64,000 nucleotides of DNA from Nitrosomonas ureae (GCF_001455205.1 NZ_CP013341.1:1178001-1242000), one strand, 5' to 3'; shown: positions 48,482 to 57,655, counted from the stretch's first letter. A program made the numbers and translations. Notes: generated by a model from the sequence alone, not told the origin.

Positions 48482-49201
48482 TCAAAAGCTGCCACGCGCT
48501 TCGTTGACCATTTCAGTGAGCTTTGCTATATCCAGCACATGCAAATCATGACCTTGACGCAATATCAGTTTATTTCTGATCAACATATTCAGTTCGCGTG
48601 ATACGGCTTCACGGTGTGTGCTAACCAGATTAGCAATTTCAGTTTGAGTGGGTGCCGGCGAAATGACGGCAACATTTTCGGATATCATGTGATTCCTCGC
48701 CAAGCGCAACAATTCTACCTGAATACGGTTACGTACCGCCAGCGTACTATAATCATAAACACGTTCGGTCAGACGGCGCACCTGCCCGGTTAGGCGTTTT
48801 AAAATAATTTCTGCGATCTGGCGGTTGCCATAAATTAATTCCTGAAAATCCGATGCTGGCATTGATGCGAGCAATACGCTGCCTCGCGCGATCGCGGTGG
48901 CCGATCGAGGATGGCCATCAATCGCCGTCAATTCGCCAAACATTTCACCCGTTGGTAAATCGCACAAGATGACTTCCTGCCCTGATAAGCTGTGATACAT
49001 GATACGAATTTCACCCTGCGCAATAAAAAAAGCGCTGTTGGTATGATCGTGATAGCGCACAATCTCATTTCCCGCTTCATAACGATGCCACCGACAAGCG
49101 GCGGCAACTACTCCTATATCTTGCGGCGACAGACATTGAAATTCCTTGATCACCGACAGCATGGCAGTTGCACGGTCAGCCGAAATGTTTCGTGTGGTCA
49201 T
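48482..49201 (-). CDS. Crp/Fnr-family transcription regulator
   Basis: 239 residues: a cyclic-nucleotide-binding-like domain (about 15-130; GEMFGELTAIDGHPRSATAIA) and a C-terminal winged HTH (PTQTEIANLVSTHREAVSRELNML). The Fnr-type N-terminal cysteine cluster is absent, so it is not an oxygen-sensing iron-sulfur protein. The ligand is unknown. It stands alone between lolC and rlpA. Confidence 0.88.
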   Translation of the reverse strand: MTTRNISADRATAMLSVIKEFQCLSPQDIGVVAAACRWHRYEAGNEIVRYHDHTNSAFFIAQGEIRIMYHSLSGQEVILCDLPTGEMFGELTAIDGHPRSATAIARGSVLLASMPASDFQELIYGNRQIAEIILKRLTGQVRRLTERVYDYSTLAVRNRIQVELLRLARNHMISENVAVISPAPTQTEIANLVSTHREAVSRELNMLIRNKLILRQGHDLHVLDIAKLTEMVNEARGSF

Positions 49202-49364
49202 TTCTTGCCGTCTTCTTTCAGAATAGCTTTATTTTACAGTATCCGATCATTTTCTAAGATTCTACCTTTCCATGAAATGAACAATGATATATCAAATTCA
49301 GATCGATACACTGCTTTGCAAAAAGTGATTAAGATATTCTATCGGAGTGATCTTGTATTACTGC

Positions 49365-49868
49365 TTAGTTCTGGCTGATTCTATCGTTAAGATGTTCGAT
49401 TTTTACTTTGTCTACACCGTGCAAGCCAATTTTCTGGGCTGCGCCACGTGACAGATCAATGATTCTACCTTTCGTGAAAGGACCTCGATCATTAACCAGC
49501 ACATCAACCTGACGACCGTTTTTCAGATTGGTAACTCTGACTCTGGAGGGTAAGGGGAGTGTTTTATGAGCAGCAGTTAAGCCGTGAGGAACAAAGTGTG
49601 TTCCCATCGCTGTGCGATTGCCCGATTCTGAACCATACCAGGATGCATGACCGACTTCCCGGTATCCAACTGCCGTTCGCAGAGGATAATAGGTAACTCC
49701 GCGGACTTTATAAGGTTTGTTGTAAGGTGCAGTAAGGTTGGGTGCATGCTGCTTGGAAATATCCGAGGAGCGTGGCACATTGCCGGGAAACATCGAAGCG
49801 CAACCGCTGATCAGGCCAGCGATCAATATCATCATGCTAACTTGCTTACGATTTTTTGAATGCTGCAT
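49365..49868 (-). CDS. rlpA: RlpA-like septal ring lipoprotein
   Basis: 167 residues. A lipoprotein signal (LIAGLISGC, lipidated Cys23) and a double-psi beta-barrel with GHASWYG, TAAHKTLPLPSRVRVTN, VNDRGPF and IIDLSRGAA. RlpA is a lytic transglycosylase acting on stripped peptidoglycan at the septum. The C-terminal SPOR domain found in many homologues is missing here, so septal targeting would need another partner. Confidence 0.92.
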   Translation of the reverse strand: MQHSKNRKQVSMMILIAGLISGCASMFPGNVPRSSDISKQHAPNLTAPYNKPYKVRGVTYYPLRTAVGYREVGHASWYGSESGNRTAMGTHFVPHGLTAAHKTLPLPSRVRVTNLKNGRQVDVLVNDRGPFTKGRIIDLSRGAAQKIGLHGVDKVKIEHLNDRISQN

Positions 49869-50092
49869 AACGTTTATAGCATTTCTAAGACACTTTTATT
49901 TTATATACGCATCGGATTATAACGGTATCAATCCGCCAAGATCTATTGCTGTATGTGTAATTAATCAACAATACTTGAATTTGCGGCAAGCAGCGGCATA
50001 TCATCAGCGCATTTCAATGCTGGTGATTGTAGACAATGGATGGTTGCTAAAAAGTGGTATGAGTATATTCGACAAAAAAGGATATAGAAATT

Positions 50093-51058
50093 ATGACGAA
50101 CGACGACCGCACTAAGACTAATGGCGTCATTGTACGCGAGAGTCCTTATGGAATGCAGCGTGAACCTACTTTCTCCGGCATTCTGTCTTTCATGCGGCGC
50201 AAATATAGTAAGGATATCGATGGTGCTGAACTAGTCGTCAGCGGTATTCCATTCGATTTGGCTGTGACCTATCGCTCCGGGGCTCGTTTCGGGCCGCAAG
50301 CAATTCGTCTTGCCTCGGCAGAGATTGCTTCGACAACACCTTATCCGTGGGGTTTCGATCCATTTGAGAATCTCGCAGTGATTGATTTTGGTGATTGTTT
50401 TCTTGATGTCCATAATCCACTGACGATCCCTCAAGCAATTATTGAACATGCTCGCCATATTCTGGCCTCAGGTGCGCGTATGCTGACCTTCGGCGGTGAT
50501 CACTATATTACTTATCCGCTATTGAAGGCACATGCCGAAAAGTTTGGTGAACCGCTTGCGTTAATTCATTTTGATGCGCATAGCGATACTTGGCCGGATG
50601 ATTCACCTGATTCTCTGAATCACGGTTCAATGTTTTACAAGGCGATAAAAGATGGATTGATTGATCCTAAACACTCAGTGCAAATTGGCATCCGCACCTG
50701 GAACGATGATTTTATGGGTATGCACATTCTTGATGCCGCTTGGGTACATCGGCATGATACCGATGCCGTAGTTGCGGAAGTTGAACGCATAGTTGGGAAC
50801 CGCCCGGCTTATTTTACCTTTGATATCGATTGTCTTGATCCCGCTTTTGCACCTGGCACCGGTACGCCGGTTTGTGGCGGACTTTCCACCGCCCAGGCGC
50901 TAAGCATCATTCGTGGTTTTAGCATGCTTAATCTGATTGGCATGGATATCGTTGAAGTGGCACCCGCCTATGATCATAGTCAAATCACGGCGCTGGCGGC
51001 TGCTCATATTGCATGTGATCTTATTTGCTTGTTGGCGAAACGCAAAGCGGAAAAGTGA
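50093..51058 (+). CDS. speB: Agmatinase
   Basis: 321 residues of the arginase/agmatinase family. Manganese ligands lie in GGDHYITYP, HFDAHSDTWPDD and FDIDCLDPAFAPGTGTP. The long N-terminus and GIRT segment fit agmatinase, which makes putrescine and urea from agmatine. Urea would be a useful ammonia source in an ammonia oxidiser, but no urease is in the window. Convergent with the frameshifted outer-membrane protein gene. Confidence 0.9.
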   Translation: MTNDDRTKTNGVIVRESPYGMQREPTFSGILSFMRRKYSKDIDGAELVVSGIPFDLAVTYRSGARFGPQAIRLASAEIASTTPYPWGFDPFENLAVIDFGDCFLDVHNPLTIPQAIIEHARHILASGARMLTFGGDHYITYPLLKAHAEKFGEPLALIHFDAHSDTWPDDSPDSLNHGSMFYKAIKDGLIDPKHSVQIGIRTWNDDFMGMHILDAAWVHRHDTDAVVAEVERIVGNRPAYFTFDIDCLDPAFAPGTGTPVCGGLSTAQALSIIRGFSMLNLIGMDIVEVAPAYDHSQITALAAAHIACDLICLLAKRKAEK

Positions 51059-51112
51059 CGATGTTTTTGGGAAAGTTATTCGAAATAGCTCTCTATATTG
51101 AATTTAGAGTTT

Positions 51113-52389
51113 CTAAAAAATGTAGCGCAAATTGATACCACCTCCCCAATCAGGACTGCGATCTGAAAACCCTCTTATTCCGTAGGCATTCAGTCTGAAA
51201 TTGTTGGTAACGCGTTGCGAAATATATAGCATAAGGTCTCTGCTGTCTTCCAAACGTACAGGCGATTGCCCCATTGTGTAACTTGTTCCCATGGTGACAG
51301 TGGGGGACAATTGATACCCGAGGCCTGCGGCACCGTAAAGCACGTTATGAAAAGTAATCCCGGATGGATTGCCCAATATTCTGTAGCCAAAAGCTGCGCT
51401 CAGTGTGAATTTGGAAATTGTTTTATACAAATCACCTTGAATTGCATAATCGACTTGACCGCTACCCATATTTTGTTTAGCGCTGGCAGTAGGAATTTTT
51501 AAACGAGTTGTAATATCAAAAACAATACCCGTACGTGCATGATCAATCAAGTTATAACTGAATGCAGCGACGATGTCGCCTAATCCTGATTGCGTTGTAC
51601 TGTTAAGTGATGAACCACCCAGCGGAATACCTCCGATAAGACCGGAAGTAATCGTTTTACTTAATCTAGCGCTATTTATCTCATTATCTGAATCGTCATC
51701 CTCGTTCCCGCCCCCGCTATTGTCGTTATCATCTCCTCCTCCACTGCCACTATTGCCATTGTCATCGCCTCCGCTCCCGCTTCCGCTGTTATCATCATCG
51801 CCCCCGCTGCCGCTATTGTCGTTATCATCTCCACCGCCACTGCCACTATTGTCATCGTCTCCGCTTCCGCTTCCGCTGTTGTCATCGTCGTCCCCACCAC
51901 CGCCGCTCCCGTTGTTGTCATCATCCCCCCGCTGCTGCCATTTCCGCTATTGCCGTTGTTGCCACTACTACCTCCAGAACCCGAGTTATTTTCCTCGCGA
52001 CCCGGATTCTCACCTGAACAATTCTGTGTATCTTCATCACAAACAACAATGACGCCACCGCTACCCGAGCTGCTACCACTAAAACCTCCCCCGATAATGG
52101 GGCCTCCGCCATCAACAATTCCTCCAATCCCCGGACCGAGTACATTCCCCGGTCCGGTGATGCTGAGATAAGGGACAATCACCCTGAAGGATGCCCGATC
52201 CTTATCGTAGCGGGCTGTGAAAGGAACGTACCAAATATCAGTTGAAGTCGTCCCGCCGTACCTTCCCGTAGTGAAATCGGTTGCAGTGCTGAAGCTTAGT
52301 CGATTGGCAAAAACGGCGGGGCAATTGATGGCAAACACCAACACCAATATTGCTAAGCTTTTTTGTTTGAAAGAAAAGGATGGATACAT
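51113..52389 (-). pseudogene. Outer-membrane beta-barrel transporter-like protein, frameshifted at a G6 tract
   Basis: Two frames form one gene. The 5' frame (start at 52389, MYPSFSFKQ; ATG at 52428 and GTG at 52443 are alternatives) gives a signal peptide ending VFA, a barrel start RLSFSTATDFTTGRYGG, DIWYVPFTARYD and YLSITGPGNV, then a Gly/Ser/Asn linker. At the minus-strand G6 tract (51925-51930) the reading frame is lost. The correct continuation is one frame over and gives a linker of repeated (S/G)GDDxN units, then LIGGIPLGGSSLNS, and barrel strands ending RYIF (a C-terminal Phe typical of outer-membrane proteins). One extra G restores a single ~425-residue protein. The family looks like the outer-membrane transporters related to phenol-degradation MetA proteins. 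Third gene of a minus-strand unit with DUF5666 and DUF6502. Confidence 0.78.
51925..51930 (-). repeat. G6 homopolymer tract at the frameshift
   Basis: Six C on the plus strand (six G on the coding strand). Adding one G, or removing two, rejoins the two frames of the outer-membrane protein gene. Homopolymers of this kind can slip, but a sequencing error is equally possible. Confidence 0.8.
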
Positions 52390-52546
52390 GCGAGCTTTTT
52401 GTTGGTTAACGAATTCAGATGTATTCATCTGATACGATTGCACGAACCAGTAAACTACGGCCCATTCTGCATTTTTATGCAGGAACAGTCTTCAAATTAG
52501 GAAATAAATTACCGCCGTACTTGTTGATTTTCCGAGATTGGATAAA

Positions 52547-54325
52547 TTAATCACGAGTTCTATCTGGGATATCAATGTCTCGTATACTTTCTCTATGATC
52601 GTTAATCCGGTCTTGCGCGCCAGAATCAAATTCATTGGGTCTTTCGTGTCTATCAATGATTAAATGCTTATCATGACGTTCATGATCCCGCGCTCTGTCT
52701 TGAGCATCGATATCCCGTACCTTATCCCTGTAGTCGTCTGGCCTATCTCGCAGATCTGAATCGGACTTTCTTGGACTTTCGGGTTTATCCGGTTTATCGA
52801 TTTTATGATCCGACTTGCTTTGATCCCGCATATCAGAGGGTTTCTCTGCATGATCTCGTCCTGAGGAATTGGAATGATCCAGTCGCTTATCATCATCTTT
52901 ACTTCGTGAATCTTCTCTACGAAAATCTCTATCGGATGACTGATTCTTGCCTGAACCGCTATGATCAAGTTCTTTTCTTAAATTTTCCTGGTTCGAACTA
53001 CTACCGCCATGCCCGCTGCGGTCTGGATTATTCTTGTCACTTCGGGGGAGGCTAATTTCCGATTCATTATCCGAATTATTTCTCTTATCTTTACCATTGT
53101 TATCGTTAATAACTCTATCATTTCGATCCTGTATTTGAACGGATGGTAAATTCCTTAATTCAATACGTTCGGAACTGATTCGCTGATCTGCGCCCAGCTT
53201 TCCACTAATCAGTACACGCTGATCCAACCTGAGATCATCTATGGCTGTTCCCGTTAACTGAGTATTGGGATCAATGGTAACGATCCGGTTGCTTACGTTT
53301 AATTCCTTGTCACCAAGTGCATGGACATACCCTTCAATCATAAGATGCTCAACATTCCCAATGCTATTTGATGTCGGGTCAATCTGGATATGCCGGGCGT
53401 GTAAATGAACGCCATCCCAGTGCCCCGTAACCTGGATTTCCATGCCTTGAGAAACACCCGTTGGCAATAATTTTTCATCAGGTTGAACGCGCGTGCCATT
53501 GACAATAAAGCCTTGTCCGTCAATTTGTGTAACATAGCCATTTATCTTGGCTTGCGCCTGCGCCTGCGCCTGCGTCGGCATAGTTTCAATTCGCGATGCC
53601 ACAATTGCACCATTGGATAACCTGTGGCCACTGACTTGTACCCAATCGCCTGTTTTCATATTTGAGGCATGGCTCAGATCAGCAGTTTTCTCAATATGCA
53701 CAGCTTGATTTAGTACCCGTATTTCCCCAGTTTCAGGATTAAGATGGCCAATCGGACCAATTGCTGCATGCATGACTGTAATATTTCGAGCCATAAGTTC
53801 ATGCCCCATGCCTAGCGTACGGGCTGCAATAACCTGTCCTACCGCAAGATCACGTACTGAAGTGGGTCGACCATCAATCGAAACGGGGGTGTTGCTGTCA
53901 TAGTGAACTTCGATGCCATTGACGCAAATGCTTGCAAATCCAGTGATGACGCCAATAATTCCTGTCCCACCGATGCCGCCATCGTCAGCAACGTGCCCAG
54001 TCCCTCCCGTTCCTCCACCGAGCACACCTGTACCACCTATACCTGAGTCAGCCAATGGCATGCCAGTCCCACCAATTCCACCTTTCGAAATACCAGTACC
54101 GCCCATTCCTCCATCGTGCACGCCGGTGCCGCCCACGCCCGATTCGACTGATGGCGCACCCGTTCCACCGATTCCTGATTGAGCATGCAGTAAAGGATTG
54201 ATTAGCGAGGGGCTGGCATCGCAATTATTTTTGGCGAATACACTGACAGAATAGCAAATCATCAACGCAATGGCCGCCGACATGTAAGTAACGTAACGTT
54301 GTAGGCTTACCAATGAAATTGTCAT
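52547..54325 (-). CDS. DUF5666 repeat protein with GGTG-rich N-terminus and charged C-terminus
   Basis: 592 residues with a signal peptide (cleaved after VFAK, about 32). Residues 45-130 are about eight GIGGTG-type repeats with variable spacers. Residues 130-385 contain three to four DUF5666-type beta repeats (for example RDLAVGQVIAARTL, MKTGDWVQVSGHRLSNGAIVASRIE, VSQGMEIQVTGHWDGVHLHARHIQ), plus an exact QAQAQAQA run from TGCGCC hexamer repeats. The last ~200 residues are a highly charged Asp/Arg/Lys/Ser tail with RD and DR dipeptides, likely disordered. The location is probably periplasmic or surface, and the function is unknown. It lies between DUF6502 and the outer-membrane protein gene and seems to be one operon with them. 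Confidence 0.78.
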   Translation of the reverse strand: MTISLVSLQRYVTYMSAAIALMICYSVSVFAKNNCDASPSLINPLLHAQSGIGGTGAPSVESGVGGTGVHDGGMGGTGISKGGIGGTGMPLADSGIGGTGVLGGGTGGTGHVADDGGIGGTGIIGVITGFASICVNGIEVHYDSNTPVSIDGRPTSVRDLAVGQVIAARTLGMGHELMARNITVMHAAIGPIGHLNPETGEIRVLNQAVHIEKTADLSHASNMKTGDWVQVSGHRLSNGAIVASRIETMPTQAQAQAQAKINGYVTQIDGQGFIVNGTRVQPDEKLLPTGVSQGMEIQVTGHWDGVHLHARHIQIDPTSNSIGNVEHLMIEGYVHALGDKELNVSNRIVTIDPNTQLTGTAIDDLRLDQRVLISGKLGADQRISSERIELRNLPSVQIQDRNDRVINDNNGKDKRNNSDNESEISLPRSDKNNPDRSGHGGSSSNQENLRKELDHSGSGKNQSSDRDFRREDSRSKDDDKRLDHSNSSGRDHAEKPSDMRDQSKSDHKIDKPDKPESPRKSDSDLRDRPDDYRDKVRDIDAQDRARDHERHDKHLIIDRHERPNEFDSGAQDRINDHRESIRDIDIPDRTRD

Positions 54326-54376
54326 TTCGCTTTACCAATATCTTGAGTGACGAGCTGCGCGGAATATTGTCATTTA

Positions 54377-55228
54377 TTATTCTTTCGATTCTTTCGATTC
54401 AGCAGGTTCACTATAAAAATAAATCCCGAATGTCATTCGGTAATATGGTTCATTTTTCCCTGCGTCACTTTTCTCGAACTCCATCGCGTCTTTATTAATG
54501 GCAAGTAGGGATTCCATTCCAAGATGCTTGGTTTTCTCGGCCAATTCCTGCACTGAAGCAACGGTTAATTCGTCGTAAGAAACACTTCGTTCAAAAAATG
54601 GTTGATGCTCTCCTAATAAATTGTTGGTCGCGGCAGCGGCATGATCATGCAAGTTGTGACCAAAGTAATACACTTTCTCATCAAATCCGTTTGCCGGAAC
54701 AAATGCAGATGTGTTAAGACACACTCGCTTTTGCTCATCGAAATGTGCTATACCGAGTCTCAACCATTCATCGAGCACTACCCGCGAACGTATGTCACAG
54801 CTTACATTGGCAACCAGTTTCTCAAAAGAAATTTCACCGCCTTCCTTGATAAATCTAGGCAAGGGCTTAGGTTGATTGTTTTCATCGAGATAACGTGCAT
54901 CACTGGTCCAAAGACTTACTAGTCGAGCACCCATTGAAACAGCTTGAGGAATTGCTTCGGCATCAGAATGATTTTCATGACGTAATCGCTTGATATCTTT
55001 GCGATGAATACCCGTTAGCAAACTTAAATGACTATCAGTCGAAGATTTTCCCTCAATCTTAAAATCTTTATCTGCAATTTCTACGAATAATTCCTTCAGT
55101 AATTCCAATAAAAAAGGATAAGTAATCCCTTTTGACAACATTAACTTGATTATCGGACGAAGCATGCGTCGAAGTGCAGCAACGAGAGAGGGTGGTAACG
55201 TTGAGTCAGGTGTTTGAATACTGTGCAT
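54377..55228 (-). CDS. DUF6502-family protein
   Basis: 283 residues, no signal peptide. The N-terminal ~90 residues look like a helix-turn-helix module (LRRMLRPIIKLMLSKGITYPFLLELLKELFVE, then SLLTGIHRKDIKRLRHE). The middle has SLWTSDARYLDENNQPKPLPR, the end a Glu/Ser/Lys tail. The DUF6502 family has no assigned function. A DNA-binding role is inferred from the HTH-like part and its position opposite a promoter with repeated operator-like sites. First gene of the unit that continues with DUF5666 and the outer-membrane protein. Confidence 0.7.
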   Translation of the reverse strand: MHSIQTPDSTLPPSLVAALRRMLRPIIKLMLSKGITYPFLLELLKELFVEIADKDFKIEGKSSTDSHLSLLTGIHRKDIKRLRHENHSDAEAIPQAVSMGARLVSLWTSDARYLDENNQPKPLPRFIKEGGEISFEKLVANVSCDIRSRVVLDEWLRLGIAHFDEQKRVCLNTSAFVPANGFDEKVYYFGHNLHDHAAAATNNLLGEHQPFFERSVSYDELTVASVQELAEKTKHLGMESLLAINKDAMEFEKSDAGKNEPYYRMTFGIYFYSEPAESKESKE

Positions 55229-55289
55229 AAAGCTTATTCACGGGTTAAATTAGTCAAGAGGTTGATGGATACAAAATATTTTACCATAT

Positions 55290-55363
55290 CGTGGGAAATA
55301 ATCACACAATATGTTGACATGGAAAATTTTCCCACGTATAGTTGATTTTGCGTGGGAGAAAAT
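55290..55363. promoter_or_regulatory. Three CGTGGGA operator-like motifs in the DUF6502 divergent region
   Basis: CGTGGGAAAT (55290-55299), its inverse ATTTTCCCACG (55326-55336) and CGTGGGAGAAAAT (55351-55363) occur within 74 bases. The second copy occupies the -35/-10 spacer of the plus-strand promoter. Read on the minus strand, the first copy sits immediately upstream of a possible DUF6502 -10 region. The layout is typical of a repressor operator array. Confidence 0.62.
55314..55342 (+). promoter_or_regulatory. Consensus sigma-70 promoter (TTGACA-N17-TATAGT)
   Basis: TTGACA at 55314-55319 and TATAGT at 55337-55342 are separated by exactly 17 bases. It should drive the small secreted protein at 55424 with a leader of about 75 bases. 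It overlaps the central CGTGGGA motif, so it is probably tightly regulated. Confidence 0.75.
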
Positions 55364-55423
55364 CTCATGCGCACATCAGGACACTTACTGATGTTGCATC
55401 AATCCAAATCAAGGAGAAGTATC

Positions 55424-55732
55424 ATGAAAAAACTCTCAATTATCACACTCCTAATGTTCAGCATGGGGTTTGCATCTACATCTTTCTCTACAGGAAAAAC
55501 GGTTGATGACTATCTCGGCTACTCCGACAGAATGAATAATCCGGCCGATCAAATTCGGCATGGGCGCGATGCGGATGATTCTAGCAGAACTGCACATCCA
55601 AGGAATAATCAAGCTACCGCTGTAGTCACTCCACGTGGTGAACAAAATACGGATGACCGTGAATCCAGACGAATTGGAAAGTTATTATGGAAGCATGATC
55701 ATGTACAAGGAGGTCATGGGAACGTTAAATAA
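55424..55732 (+). CDS. Small secreted hydrophilic protein
   Basis: 102 residues from the ATG at 55424 (MKKLSI), which has AAGGAG upstream. A longer frame from 55352 would include the ribosome-binding site in its coding part. Signal peptide to about residue 20 (SMGFASTSFS). The mature part is rich in Asp, Arg, Asn and His (DDYLGYSDRMNNPADQIRHGRDADD), suggests a metal-binding or disordered protein, and ends WKHDHVQGGHGNVK. No family is recognised. Driven by the strong promoter at 55314. Confidence 0.7.
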   Translation: MKKLSIITLLMFSMGFASTSFSTGKTVDDYLGYSDRMNNPADQIRHGRDADDSSRTAHPRNNQATAVVTPRGEQNTDDRESRRIGKLLWKHDHVQGGHGNVK

Positions 55733-55744
55733 CAAAAATTAATA

Positions 55745-55780
55745 TTACCCAGTACACCTCTCAAAGGTGAGTCTGGGTAA
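55745..55780 (+). terminator. Hairpin between the small secreted protein and the copper protein genes
   Basis: TTACCCAG (55745-55752) pairs with CTGGGTAA (55773-55780), with an inner CACCT/AGGTG stem. No T tract follows, so it may be a weak or factor-assisted terminator or a processing site rather than a full stop. Confidence 0.55.
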
Positions 55781-55834
55781 AATACAAAATAAAAGAATCA
55801 ATAAATTGTTAACTGTCCCCAAGGAGAAAATGAG

Positions 55835-57655
55835 ATGTTTAATAAAATATTTTTAAAGAAGATTATCAGTTTAGGGGTTTGTTCCTCAACACTGCTAATA
55901 TTATCAACAGGCAGTGTTTTTGCAGGTGATAACGAGGTCAGATTTGAACTGACGGATAATCCCGGACGTTGGTTTGATACTGGAACATCAGTTGCAGGCA
56001 ATCGTTCGATTGCTATTGCAGCGCCAGGTGTGCGCGTTAAGTTTTCCGGCAACTCCAATACCGTGCATACGCGAACCAGTCTGATCTACCCTACGGGTGC
56101 CGCTAACATGCCTTTCAATACCAAGCCAAGAAAGGGAGGCGATGATGTAACGCTGACAACGCCAGGTTTGTATGTATTCACCTGTAGCGTTCATCCCTAC
56201 ATGTTTGGCGCAGTGATTGTCGATGATCCTAAAACTACTGGATTGGATCTGGGTTCTTCAATCAGCTTGGTCAACGGTATCACTGTTCCATCCAGCAGTG
56301 ATTTGGCGACACGGCTTTTGCGGACTTTCTTTATTGCCACCAACCCGGCAAACTGGCAAAACTATGCCAGTAATAAACCGTGGCATGTTACCTATCCGGA
56401 TGTTGACGTGCGTGTAGACATTGGTGTTGTTAATTTGCCGGATGTGCTGAATGCGCGTTATGGAAACGATATCACACTATCGGCACTGAAAAATCCTAAA
56501 ACTCCTGCAGTCGGAGAAATCTGGGTTGCCACGCAATTTGAAACTACGCGTAACAAAGAAAAACCCGGTACGGTATCAGCCATCGACGGATCATCCTGGC
56601 AAGTGACACGTAAAGTAGCGTTACCTTCTATCGACATGAACAATCCACATAATATGTGGACAGATAAAAATCAACGCGTGATTTATGTTACTCAATGGTT
56701 TGATTCAAAACTGACAGTTTATGATCGTAAAACCGGTAAGCTTATACGCAACGTATCCGTAGGCGAATCCCCTGCGCATGTGATGACGCTCACTGACTCC
56801 GATCGCATTCATGTTACGAATAATGGCGATACGCGCACGGATTCAGTAATGGAATTGGCACCACTGGCAACCCAGGTGCTGCGTAGAGTGGATATTGGGC
56901 GCGGAAACGCACATGCGCACTGGATGAGTCATGACGGTAAAACCATGGTTACGCCCAATGTCTTCTCGGGAGATTCCACGCAATACAATTTTCATACCGA
57001 TGATATTGAAGCCATTCTGCCAGTCAGCAGTCCGTTCGGCCATCCTCTGGCGACAGGCATGATGCCGGATGCGAGCAAATACTATGTGGCTAATCTGCTT
57101 GATAGCACGATCGCTGTTGTGAACATGGATACCCACAAGGTAATGAAACATATCAACTTAATCAAAAACTATGACCCAGTCGCTGGAACCATTACCGGTC
57201 CGATAGGGGCATTGCCGATTCAGACGCCGGTTTCCCCTGACGGCAAAAACATGGTAACCGCCAATACACTTTCAGGGACGATCACTATCCTCAATACAAA
57301 TACCGACAAAGTGGTTGCGATGCTACCCTGTGATCCGGGTTGCCACGGTGTGCAATATGGCGCTAAACAGGGAGGCGGTTACTATGCGTATGTCTCCAGC
57401 AAATTTTCCAACAGGATGCTGATTGTGGATCCTGATCCAAACAATGATGGTGATCCATCGGATGCAAAAATTGTAGGTGCGGTAGGATTGTTTGCTGCAA
57501 GTACCACACAGAAGGATGACGCTATAAAAGGGAATCCAGGCATGGGCGGGCAGGGCATATTGCCGATTCCGGTCGTGTATAACGGCTGGGTGCAGAACTT
57601 ACCCGCGGCTTGGAGTAGTCAACTCACTCCAGCGCAGCGCAATCCGATTGATTAA
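55835..57655 (+). CDS. Secreted cupredoxin fused to YVTN-type beta-propeller
   Basis: 606 residues, signal peptide cleaved after SVFA (30). Residues 33-130 form a type I copper domain with ligands His78 (NTVHTR), Cys117, His120 and Met123 (TCSVHPYM), the classic cupredoxin set. Residues about 200-560 form a beta-propeller of YVTN/surface-antigen-type repeats (VSAIDGSSWQVTRKVALP, VYDRKTGKLIRNVSVG, ILNTNTDKVVAMLP), with a NDGDPS calcium-like loop near 540. The combination suggests a periplasmic electron-transfer or copper-handling protein. AAGGAG lies 8 bases before the ATG. Copper proteins are prominent in ammonia oxidisers, but the substrate and partner are unknown. Confidence 0.82.
   Translation: MFNKIFLKKIISLGVCSSTLLILSTGSVFAGDNEVRFELTDNPGRWFDTGTSVAGNRSIAIAAPGVRVKFSGNSNTVHTRTSLIYPTGAANMPFNTKPRKGGDDVTLTTPGLYVFTCSVHPYMFGAVIVDDPKTTGLDLGSSISLVNGITVPSSSDLATRLLRTFFIATNPANWQNYASNKPWHVTYPDVDVRVDIGVVNLPDVLNARYGNDITLSALKNPKTPAVGEIWVATQFETTRNKEKPGTVSAIDGSSWQVTRKVALPSIDMNNPHNMWTDKNQRVIYVTQWFDSKLTVYDRKTGKLIRNVSVGESPAHVMTLTDSDRIHVTNNGDTRTDSVMELAPLATQVLRRVDIGRGNAHAHWMSHDGKTMVTPNVFSGDSTQYNFHTDDIEAILPVSSPFGHPLATGMMPDASKYYVANLLDSTIAVVNMDTHKVMKHINLIKNYDPVAGTITGPIGALPIQTPVSPDGKNMVTANTLSGTITILNTNTDKVVAMLPCDPGCHGVQYGAKQGGGYYAYVSSKFSNRMLIVDPDPNNDGDPSDAKIVGAVGLFAASTTQKDDAIKGNPGMGGQGILPIPVVYNGWVQNLPAAWSSQLTPAQRNPID

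Noticed and set aside
51913..51935. Programmed -1 ribosomal frameshift at the G6 tract
   Set aside because: The codons are AGC-GGG-GGG-ATG, so the required X-XXY-YYZ register is not met (a C precedes the run). DNA-level slippage or a sequencing error explains the frame change better.
51573..52052. A 159-codon Pro/Leu/Ser-rich frame on the plus strand
   Set aside because: It is the antisense reading of the GDDN linker of the outer-membrane protein; repetitive composition alone keeps it open.
53947..54190. CRISPR-like regular repeats
   Set aside because: They are in-frame GGTG-coding repeats of uneven spacing within the DUF5666 gene, without conserved repeat length or unique spacers.
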